A stretch of 41,586 nucleotides of DNA from NCBI GenBank assembly GCA_018818425.1, contig JAHISB010000009.1, forward strand, positions 1-41,586, written 5' to 3'. This document shows, piece after piece, positions 31,674 to 37,588 of this stretch. Position numbers and translations under genes: made by a program. The notes beneath the pieces are model-generated. The model was given only the letters and a program-made list of their open reading frames with translations. It had not been told where the DNA came from and made no database searches. The stretch comes from Patescibacteria group bacterium (GTDB taxonomy: Bacteria; Patescibacteriota; Patescibacteriia; UBA1558; UBA10009). Numbering within the stretch: position 1 is the first letter of the stretch; each line of letters opens with the position of its first letter.

Positions 31674-32654
31674 ATGATGACCATTAAACAAATCTACAAC
31701 CTAGCTATCGAATTGGGCATTAAAAACGATCTTAGAGGTTCAAAGATTGTTAAAGACAAGCTGGCCAGAGTCAAAGCCAAGTATCAAAAACTGTCAGAGG
31801 AACAAAAAAAAGAGTTTGATGAAGAAAGGTTAAGCAATCCCTTTTCCGACACCCGTTATTTTGGCGACCCTAATAAACAGGTTAAAAGAGCGCTGGCCGG
31901 CATTGATATGGAAACTGGCGAAGTAATGCTGGCTAATGAACTCTCTAAAACCAAGCCAATTGATCTGGTAATTTCGCACCATCCTTTGGGCCCGGCTTTG
32001 GCCGGTTTGGACGAAGTCATGCATCTGCAAGTGGAGGTTTTAGCCAAATACGGCGTGCCCATTAACATTGCCGAAAGCTTGACTCAAATTAGAATGAACG
32101 AAGTTTCCCGAAGCGTTTCGCCTGTGAACCACTATAAAGCCATTGATGCCGCTAAGCTGCTTGGGATTGAGATGATGTGCGTTCATACGCCGGCAGATAA
32201 TTCCGTAGCCAATTACTTAAGTAAAGAAATTAATAAGAATAAAAAGAAACTGGTATATGTTGATGATCTTTTAAAGCTGTTAAAAACCATTCCGGAATAT
32301 CAAGAAGCTATAAAGCAAAAAGCCGGCCCCAGACTATTTACCGGCAAGCCCGACAGGTATTTGGGCAAAATCGCTGTGACTGAAATAACCGGTGGCACTG
32401 CCGGTCATAAAGACATTTATCAGCATATGGCTAATGCCGGCATCGGCACTGTGGTGGCCATGCATATGAAAGAGGAGCACCGGGAAGAGGCAGAAAAAGC
32501 TTACTTGAATATCGTTATCGCCGGTCACATGGCTTCCGATTCTATTGGCATGAATATGTTTTTGGATGAACTGGTTAAGCGGGGAGTTGAAGTAATTCCT
32601 TGTTCGGGCCTGATTCGTTATTCAAGAGTTAAAAAATCAAAGAATAAAAGATGA
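31674..32654 (+). CDS. Nif3-like dinuclear metal-centre protein
   Basis: A 326-residue protein related to the Nif3/GTP cyclohydrolase I type 2 family. Metal-site motifs are IDLVISHHPLGPA (His-His-Pro), MMCVHTPADN and VIAGHMASDSIGMNMF near the C-terminus, in the family order. The N-terminal 60 residues (LARVKAKYQKLSEEQKKEFDEE) are an extra helical part. Nif3 proteins form ring-shaped hexamers with two metals per subunit; their biochemical role is unsettled. A second ATG lies directly after the first (MMT). It forms a single-gene unit between a divergent gene and a terminator. Confidence 0.85.
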   Translation: MMTIKQIYNLAIELGIKNDLRGSKIVKDKLARVKAKYQKLSEEQKKEFDEERLSNPFSDTRYFGDPNKQVKRALAGIDMETGEVMLANELSKTKPIDLVISHHPLGPALAGLDEVMHLQVEVLAKYGVPINIAESLTQIRMNEVSRSVSPVNHYKAIDAAKLLGIEMMCVHTPADNSVANYLSKEINKNKKKLVYVDDLLKLLKTIPEYQEAIKQKAGPRLFTGKPDRYLGKIAVTEITGGTAGHKDIYQHMANAGIGTVVAMHMKEEHREEAEKAYLNIVIAGHMASDSIGMNMFLDELVKRGVEVIPCSGLIRYSRVKKSKNKR

Positions 32655-32661
32655 TCATAGA

Positions 32662-32685
32662 AGGTCGGGTGGCGCCACCCGACCT
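32662..32685. repeat. Perfect 24-nt palindrome (AGGTCGGGT... family), copy 2
   Basis: AGGTCGGGTGGC followed by its exact complement, 7 nt after the Nif3-like stop codon. See copy 1 at 31121-31144. Confidence 0.9.
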
Positions 32686-32724
32686 GTATGTGTGCCCCAA
32701 ACTACATCGATTGGTGAATAAAAG

Positions 32725-32754
32725 AACGACCGCTGTGCAGACGGTCGTTTTTTT
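32725..32754 (+). terminator. Terminator after the Nif3-like gene
   Basis: AACGACCG and CGGTCGTT pair around CTGTGCAGA, followed by T7. Confidence 0.9.
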
Positions 32755-32770
32755 GATATGGGTGAGATCC

Positions 32771-32911
32771 CTAAAACAGTTCTAATCTGATCGCTTGTTT
32801 AGCAGCATTTAGGTAAATCGGCAGTCGTTTGATGATTCTGATAATACTTTTGAGAAAGATGATAATAATAAAAGCCAATCCTACTGCAAGGTATATAATG
32901 ATATTATCCAT
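32771..32911 (-). CDS. Small membrane protein (46 residues)
   Basis: ATG at 32911 is preceded by GGAGG with a 5-nt gap, the best ribosome binding site in the window. The 46 residues have one hydrophobic helix (NIIIYLAVGLAFIIIIFLKS) followed by a basic amphipathic stretch (IIRIIKRLPIYLNAAKQAIR). A TATAAT lies about 40 nt upstream. The ribosome binding site makes this small gene convincing. It resembles the one-helix proteins common in small genomes; the role is unknown. Confidence 0.7.
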   Translation of the reverse strand: MDNIIIYLAVGLAFIIIIFLKSIIRIIKRLPIYLNAAKQAIRLELF

Positions 32912-32983
32912 GATATCCTCCACTTTTAGAATGTACCACTTTTATTATACAGAAGTTTATTATATTAGCAAATAGTTAAAATC

Positions 32984-33012
32984 TTGTCAATCCACCCCAA
33001 AAATGCTAATCT
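32984..33012 (+). promoter_or_regulatory. Promoter of ruvB, predicts a leaderless mRNA
   Basis: TTGTCA (32984-32989), 17 nt, extended -10 TGC TAATCT (33007-33012). The ATG is 6 nt after the -10 box, at the expected start of transcription. Confidence 0.78.
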
Positions 33013-33018
33013 TTTGAT

Positions 33019-34041
33019 ATGCCAGACGAACGAATCATAACTGCCAAAGAAAAGCCCGATGACAAAACATGGGATTTAACCTTAAGGCCAACGCAACTTA
33101 AGGAATATTTTGGTCAGCAGAAAATCAAGGATAATTTGGAAATTTTTATGAAAGCGGCCAAACAGCGCCATGAACCAATTGAACATGTTTTGTTATATGG
33201 ACCTCCGGGCTTAGGCAAAACCACTTTGGCTCATATCATTGCCAGAGAGATGGGCGCCAACATCAGGGTTACTTCCGGGCCGGCCATAGAGCGAGCCGGC
33301 GATTTAGCCGCGATTCTCACTAATATGGAAGATGGCGGTATTTTATTTATTGATGAAATTCACCGCTTAAATAGAGTGATAGAAGAAATACTATATCCGG
33401 CCATGGAAGATTATGCTTTAGATGTGATAATCGGTAAAGGGCCGTCGGCCAGGACTTTAAGGTTAGATTTGCCCAAATTCACCATTATCGGCGCTACCAC
33501 GCGGTTTAATCTTCTTTCCTCGCCATTACGCGACAGATTCGGCTCAATTTACCGTTTGGATTATTATAATCAAAATGAAATAAAACAGATTTTAAACCGC
33601 AGTTCAAGAATCCTAGCCATCGATTTAATAGAAGAAGCGGCCCAGATGATTGCCCAGCGCTCCCGGCTTACGCCCCGGATCGCCAACCGTTTTTTAAAAC
33701 GGGTCAGGGACTATGTCCAGGTTAAAGGCGACGGCATAATAAATTCAAAACTGGCCCAGGAAGCCCTGGAATTAATGGATGTCGATATTAGGGGCCTGGA
33801 TGCTTTGGACAGGAAAATTCTGGAAGCTATCATCGAAAAATTTAAAGGCGGTCCGGTGGGAGTCGGTTCTATTGCCGCGGCGGTTCAGGAAGAAGAAGGA
33901 ACCATAGAAGAAATCTATGAGCCATATTTAATGCAATTGGGCTTTTTAATCAGAACGCCCAGAGGCAGAGTAGTATCAGAACTTGGCTACCGTCATTTGG
34001 GCTTGGATGTTCCGAGCGAGCTGCAATCAAAATTGTTGTAA
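33019..34041 (+). CDS. ruvB: Holliday junction branch migration helicase RuvB
   Basis: A 340-residue AAA+ motor, full length. Motifs include [19 protein letters not shown], Walker A ([20 protein letters not shown]), Walker B ([12 protein letters not shown]), sensor 1 ([10 protein letters not shown]) and the arginine finger region ([17 protein letters not shown]). The winged-helix end has [20 protein letters not shown] and [12 protein letters not shown]. It works with RuvA and RuvC, neither of which is in the window. The gene sits alone behind its own promoter. Confidence 0.97.
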   Translation: MPDERIITAKEKPDDKTWDLTLRPTQLKEYFGQQKIKDNLEIFMKAAKQRHEPIEHVLLYGPPGLGKTTLAHIIAREMGANIRVTSGPAIERAGDLAAILTNMEDGGILFIDEIHRLNRVIEEILYPAMEDYALDVIIGKGPSARTLRLDLPKFTIIGATTRFNLLSSPLRDRFGSIYRLDYYNQNEIKQILNRSSRILAIDLIEEAAQMIAQRSRLTPRIANRFLKRVRDYVQVKGDGIINSKLAQEALELMDVDIRGLDALDRKILEAIIEKFKGGPVGVGSIAAAVQEEEGTIEEIYEPYLMQLGFLIRTPRGRVVSELGYRHLGLDVPSELQSKLL

Positions 34042-34051
34042 TAAAAATCCC

Positions 34052-34312
34052 CTATGGTTTAGGAGATTTAATTATTGATGATTTTTGCTGATTTTTTCTA
34101 CCTCGCCAAATTAAATACAGGGCGCGTAAGATCAGGATAATTACATAACCAACGTATATCGGCCAAAAAAGAACATTGATAATTCGTTGGCGGTTTTGTT
34201 TAAACCATTCAGCAGAAAATCTGGGCAGATGTTGATTGTCCTTTTTTCTACAGCGCATTTTTATTAGATATCCGGCTAGAACGATTATATATATCCAGAT
34301 TAGCCATTTCAT
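34052..34312 (-). CDS. Small membrane protein (86 residues)
   Basis: The start MKWLIWIYIIVLAGYLI is chosen because GGGGG lies 6 nt upstream. It has a first membrane helix (about 2-19), a basic loop (KMRCRKKDNQHLPRFSAEWF) and a second hydrophobic stretch (about 48-68, VLFWPIYVGYVIILILRALYL), then a basic end. No family is recognised. It converges with ruvB and diverges from queH. Confidence 0.65.
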   Translation of the reverse strand: MKWLIWIYIIVLAGYLIKMRCRKKDNQHLPRFSAEWFKQNRQRIINVLFWPIYVGYVIILILRALYLIWRGRKNQQKSSIIKSPKP

Positions 34313-34389
34313 TTTCATCCCCCTTATTGTAAGGTACATTCAACTTTATTATTATCCTAAAGATATTAATCTGTTCTGTCAAATAGTAT

Positions 34390-34947
34390 ATGAAAAAATT
34401 TTTATTACACACCTGTTGCGGGCCTTGCGCCATTCATGTAGCTCAAGAATTATCAAATAATCATCAAGTCACTCTATTTTTTTATAATCCTAATATTTAT
34501 CCAAAAGAAGAGTATGAACGTCGATTTGAAGAAGTTAAGCGCTGGTCAAAAAAAGCAAACTTTGATTTAATAGAAGGAGAATATGATCATCATAAATGGT
34601 TAGAGTCAGTCAAAGGATTAGAGAATGAAATAGAAGGCGGCGAGCGTTGTATTATATGTTATAGGTTGCGTCTTGCGGAAACTGCTAAGCTGGCTAAAGA
34701 AAAGGGCTTTGAAGTTTTTGCCGCTACTTTAACCATTAGCCCACATAAAAAAGCGGAAAATATTAATCCGATCGGTCAAAAGTTAGCTCAAAAATATCAA
34801 CTGGAATTTATGGCTAAGGACTGGAAAAAACAGGATGGCTATAAGCATGCCCGTGAACTCTCCCAAGAACAAAATTTCTATCGCCAAGCATATTGCGGGT
34901 GTGAGTATAGCATTAGAGCATTAGAGCATGGGAGCATGGGAGCATGA
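34390..34947 (+). CDS. queH: Epoxyqueuosine reductase QueH
   Basis: A 185-residue protein of the QueH (DUF208) family, the cobalamin-independent enzyme for the last step of queuosine synthesis in tRNA. Four cysteines typical of the family are seen as pairs: HTCCGPCA at residues 8-13, ERCIICYRLRL in the middle, and YCGCEYS near the end. SPHKKAENINPIG and NIYPKEEYERR are also conserved. They should hold an iron-sulphur cluster and a metal. The last residues (ALEHGSMGA) are coded by the word-like repeat that follows, so the C-terminus has been rewritten by it. It is next to queA, whose product is its substrate. Confidence 0.94.
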   Translation: MKKFLLHTCCGPCAIHVAQELSNNHQVTLFFYNPNIYPKEEYERRFEEVKRWSKKANFDLIEGEYDHHKWLESVKGLENEIEGGERCIICYRLRLAETAKLAKEKGFEVFAATLTISPHKKAENINPIGQKLAQKYQLEFMAKDWKKQDGYKHARELSQEQNFYRQAYCGCEYSIRALEHGSMGA

Positions 34948-34999
34948 GAGCATTAGAGCATGGAAGTTGTGTTCTCATGCTCCCATGTTCTAATGTTCA
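34914..34999. repeat. GAGCAT word repeat with inverted end
   Basis: GAGCATTAGAGCATGGGAGC and similar words run in tandem, then the inverted form (TCATGCTCCCATGTTCTAAT) follows after a 9-nt spacer. It begins inside the 3' end of queH and ends 9 nt before queA, filling the gap between two functionally linked genes. Confidence 0.85.
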
Positions 35000-35007
35000 A
35001 ATAACTT

Positions 35008-36348
35008 ATGAAACTCTCTGACTTTGATTATCAATTACCAAAACAACTTATTGCTCAAAAACCCATCAGCCCTAGAGATAGTTCACGGCTGATGGTTTTG
35101 AATCGGAAACTTAAAAAAATTGAGCATAAGCATTTTTATGATATCGCCGGCTATCTTACGAAAGGCGATATTTTGGTTTTGAATAATACAAAGGTATTTC
35201 CGGCAAGACTCATTGGTCGAAGAAAAAATACCGGTGGAAAGGTGGAAGTGTTTCTTTTAAAAATAACCAAATCAAAAATCAAAAGAACCAAACAAGAACC
35301 AAAATTAAAAATCAAAAAAGAAGAGTTTTGGGAAGCGCTTATTGGTAATCGTAGAAAGAAAATTGGTCAAATAATTGAATTTGGCAGAGGATTAAAATGT
35401 GAAATCGTTAAACAGATTGATGAAGCGGTTTGGTTGGTCAGATTTAATAAATCAGGCAATGTTCTAGAGAAATCAATTGATAAGCTGGGCCAGGTGCCGA
35501 CGCCGCCGTATATTAAGATACAAGATACCTGCCTGCCGGCAGGCACGGCAACCAACCCTTCGACAGGCTCAAGGGCCTATCGGCAAGAAACAAACAAATC
35601 ACAAATTCAAAATTTTAAATTTCAAAAACTAAAGAATGATTATCAAACGGTTTATGCCAAATACCGAGGATCAGTGGCGGCGCCGACGGCCGGGTTTCAT
35701 TTCACCAAGCCCTTAATCAATAAATTAAAAAAACAAGGGGTGCAGTTTGAATACATTACTTTGCATGTGGGTTTTGGCACTTTTGAGCCGGTCAAAGTCA
35801 GTAACATTAAAAATCATACGATGCATTCAGAATTTGCCGTTATTGATAGCCAGACAGCTATAAGGTTGAATCAGGCGAAGAAGGAGGGGAGGAGGATTAT
35901 CGCCGTTGGCACAACTACTGTTCGAGTGCTGGAAGCATTTTCACAGGAATTTCAAGATACAAGAAACAAACAATCCGCCTTCGCTGAAGCTTCCTCCTCC
36001 GCTAAAGCTACGGCGGACAGGCCGGCGGACAGGCAAGAAACAAACAAATCACAAAAATCAAATTACAAACTCAAGGCACAAAAAAAATGGGTTAATATTT
36101 TTATTTACCCTGGTTATCAATTTAAATTTGTTGATACCCTAATCACCAATTTTCATTTACCCAAATCAACCTTATTAATGTTGGTTTCCGCCTTCGCTTC
36201 CGCCTCCGCAAACGCTACAGCGGACAAGAAAGCTCCGGCGGACAAGTCTGCATTTGCTGGGCACCAATTTGTTTTTAAGGCCTATCAATCAGCCGTTAGA
36301 AAAAAATACAGGTTTTATTCTTTTGGTGATTCAATGTTTGTAGTATAA
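35008..36348 (+). CDS. queA: S-adenosylmethionine:tRNA ribosyltransferase-isomerase QueA with in-frame repeat insertions
   Basis: QueA moves the ribosyl part of SAM onto preQ1 in tRNA to make epoxyqueuosine. Family blocks are all present: MKLSDFDYQLPKQLIAQKP, ILVLNNTKVFPARLIGRR, VPTPPYIK, YQTVYAKYRGSVAAPTAGFHF, YITLHVGFGTFEPVK, MHSEFAVI, RIIAVGTTTVRVLE, IFIYPGYQFKFVDTLITNFH and YRFYSFGDSMFV. The length is 446 against about 340-356 because of extra peptides at about residues 171-210, 312-359 and 393-418, and a shorter A-rich one at about 87-105. Each is coded by a dispersed repeat and lies between conserved blocks, so the enzyme may still fold. It stands 60 nt after queH. Confidence 0.95.
   Translation: MKLSDFDYQLPKQLIAQKPISPRDSSRLMVLNRKLKKIEHKHFYDIAGYLTKGDILVLNNTKVFPARLIGRRKNTGGKVEVFLLKITKSKIKRTKQEPKLKIKKEEFWEALIGNRRKKIGQIIEFGRGLKCEIVKQIDEAVWLVRFNKSGNVLEKSIDKLGQVPTPPYIKIQDTCLPAGTATNPSTGSRAYRQETNKSQIQNFKFQKLKNDYQTVYAKYRGSVAAPTAGFHFTKPLINKLKKQGVQFEYITLHVGFGTFEPVKVSNIKNHTMHSEFAVIDSQTAIRLNQAKKEGRRIIAVGTTTVRVLEAFSQEFQDTRNKQSAFAEASSSAKATADRPADRQETNKSQKSNYKLKAQKKWVNIFIYPGYQFKFVDTLITNFHLPKSTLLMLVSAFASASANATADKKAPADKSAFAGHQFVFKAYQSAVRKKYRFYSFGDSMFVV
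35255..35326. repeat. A-rich word insertion in queA (site 0)
   Basis: AACCAAATCAAAAATCAAAA, then GAACCAAACAAGAACC and more words encode KITKSKIKRTKQEPKLKIKK, which replaces the short loop usual here between EVFLL and WEALI. It is the same A-rich text as in the other copies, less distinctive. Confidence 0.5.
35520..35636. repeat. In-frame composite repeat in queA (site 1)
   Basis: It begins CAAGATAC, then two GC-rich palindromes (TGCCTGCCGGCAGGCA and CCCTTCGACAGGCTCAAGGG), then GCAAGAAACAAACAAATCAC and AAATTCAAAATTTTAAATTT. It encodes QDTCLPAGTA...RQETNKSQIQNFKFQK between VPTPPYIK and YQTVYAK. Confidence 0.85.
35944..36085. repeat. In-frame composite repeat in queA (site 2)
   Basis: It begins CAAGATACAAGAAACAAACA, then the TCCGCCTTCGCTGAAGC ... 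GCTAAAGCTACGGCGGACAG palindrome block, then GCAAGAAACAAACAAATCAC again. It encodes QDTRNKQSAFAEASSSAKAT, then ADRPADRQETNKSQ, between VRVLEAF and IFIYPGY. Confidence 0.85.
36187..36262. repeat. In-frame GC-rich repeat in queA (site 3)
   Basis: TCCGCCTTCGCTTCCGCC ... GCTACAGCGGACAAG ... GGCGGACAAG encodes SAFASASANATADKKAPADK, inserted into the LVSAFAG...AYQSAV block near the C-terminus. It lacks the A+T-rich flanks of sites 1 and 2. Confidence 0.8.
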
Positions 36349-36349
36349 T
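36344..36349 (+). promoter_or_regulatory. -10 box overlapping the queA stop codon
   Basis: TATAAT (36344-36349) overlaps the queA TAA and is followed by 6 nt and the ATG of the next gene. A weak TTTTGG stands 17 nt upstream. It fits the leaderless pattern seen at 26208 and 33019. Confidence 0.5.
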
Positions 36350-36355
36350 AGATTT

Positions 36356-36862
36356 ATGGATTTAGGAACTCATTTATTCACAGGAGTTATAACGGCCAGC
36401 TTGTGGCCGTCTTTGGATTTGCGCCAGAAAATTTTAGTGGTTTTATTTTCCATTTTACCTGACTGCACCGAATGGCTTAATTATTTTTCTTTAAAAAAAC
36501 ATAACGGCGACAGCCATTTTTCTATTGATGAATATAGCAAGCTGTCTAGGGAAATTAAAAATCCTTTTTCTCTGACTTATAGCTTGTTGCACAGCATATT
36601 TACTCCTTTAATCTTTTTTATTATCTCAATCATTTTTAATTGGTCATTGGTTTTTAGCATGATGTGGTTTATGCATTTGCTTTTAGATTTGCCCTCCCAT
36701 AAAGTTAAACTTGGTTTAAAACTGTGGTGGCCATTATCCCAACAAAGACTCAAGGGTTTTTTTGACTGGTGGCATGTAAAATTTTTTAACAGCTGGGAGC
36801 TTTGGGGCTATTGGACTTTGCTTGCTGTTATTTCTTTTATTATAGTTAAGAATTTTTGGTGA
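36356..36862 (+). CDS. YdjM/DUF457-like inner-membrane metal-dependent hydrolase
   Basis: A 168-residue membrane protein. Its start (MDLGTHLFTGVITASLWP) and the pattern of His and Asp residues beside membrane segments (GTHLFTG; ILPDCTEWLNYF; LLHSIFTPL; MHLLLDLPSH) resemble the YdjM/LexA-binding and phospholipase-C/P1-like group of membrane hydrolases. There are four hydrophobic stretches (about 28-44, 77-95, 101-119 and 145-165). The GTH, PD, LLH and HLLLD residues could bind a metal at the membrane face. The substrate is unknown. Confidence 0.75.
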   Translation: MDLGTHLFTGVITASLWPSLDLRQKILVVLFSILPDCTEWLNYFSLKKHNGDSHFSIDEYSKLSREIKNPFSLTYSLLHSIFTPLIFFIISIIFNWSLVFSMMWFMHLLLDLPSHKVKLGLKLWWPLSQQRLKGFFDWWHVKFFNSWELWGYWTLLAVISFIIVKNFW

Positions 36863-36863
36863 T

Positions 36864-36905
36864 TATCAATGATCAATGAACAGTGATCAATGAACAATAA
36901 ATAGT
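36864..36905. repeat. Word-like repeat GATCAATGAACA
   Basis: ATCAATGATCAATGAACAGT, GATCAATGAACAATA and a trailing AATAGTG repeat the same words in tandem after the YdjM-like gene. Confidence 0.7.
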
Positions 36906-36912
36906 GATATAA

Positions 36913-36949
36913 CAAAAACCCCGCGTAAAGCGAAGGTTTTTGTTTTTGT
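36913..36949. terminator. Terminator after the YdjM-like gene
   Basis: CAAAAACC and GGTTTTTG pair, with inner CGC/GCG, followed by TTTTTGTT. Confidence 0.75.
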
Positions 36950-37113
36950 TTTAATTTTTGAGTCAGCTCTGATTGCTATATTTTTTTACGATCTGCTTTA
37001 AGCTAATTTCTATTTTACAATTTTGAGCTTAGCTTATTTGGATAGCCGATCGTTTATTAGTCCCTTTTTATTATATCAACGAGCTACTCTTAAGTTTTAA
37101 AAAGAACAAAAGG

Positions 37114-37353
37114 TTATGGTGCGGAGGTTTTAACAATTAATTCCGGTTCGGTTAAATAACCCTCTTCAATTAGATATCTAATTTGATTTTGTTGAATATC
37201 TGAAGGCAAAGACGGCAGGGTTTCGGCAATAACTCTTTGATTTTCTTCAAAATTGTCTCTGGCCAAAGCCATAATTTTAGCGGTGGCAACAACTAAAATA
37301 AAGCAGACCGTTATATAAAGAATAGTATTAAGTTTTTCTTTTCTATTTTTCAT
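37114..37353 (-). CDS. Small membrane-anchored protein (79 residues)
   Basis: A basic start (MKNRKEKLN), one membrane helix (about 10-30, TILYITVCFILVVATAKIMAL) and an external acidic part (EENQRVIAETLPSLPSDIQQ, then IRYLIEEGYLTEPEL). No cysteine or catalytic motif is seen. There is no family I recognise. It lies downstream of the CARDB protein gene, separated by terminators, so it is probably independent. Confidence 0.6.
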   Translation of the reverse strand: MKNRKEKLNTILYITVCFILVVATAKIMALARDNFEENQRVIAETLPSLPSDIQQNQIRYLIEEGYLTEPELIVKTSAP

Positions 37354-37403
37354 ACAAGTTTGATTTCTTATAGGAGGCCTGATTTCCTATAAAAAAATAC
37401 CTT

Positions 37404-37500
37404 GAACCAAAATCAAAGTATTTCATCAATAAAAAGTATGCGGTTGTTTTTTATTTTGATTTTGGTTTTTTGATTTTTAGAGATAATTTTTTATCTCTAA
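37404..37500. repeat. Inverted repeats upstream of the 37353 gene
   Basis: GAACCAAAATCAAA and TTTGATTTTGGTT form long-range arms (about 37405-37466). A separate perfect stem TTAGAGATAA/TTATCTCTAA with TTTT loop lies at 37477-37500. The block may terminate the upstream transcript or be a dispersed element. Confidence 0.6.
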
Positions 37501-37527
37501 TATCATTATAGCACACTTTAATAAAAA

Positions 37528-37563
37528 AATCAACCCCGAATTTCTAATTCAGGGCTGATTTAT
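37528..37563 (-). terminator. Terminator of the CARDB protein gene
   Basis: On the minus strand AAATCAGCCCTGAATT pairs with AATTCGGGGTTGATTT around AGA, followed by T7. Confidence 0.85.
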
Positions 37564-37588
37564 AAATCAACTATTTAATTTCGGGAAA

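Noticed and set aside
34914-34999. Minisatellite or CRISPR between queH and queA
   Set aside because: Words overlap, vary and then invert; there are no spacers.
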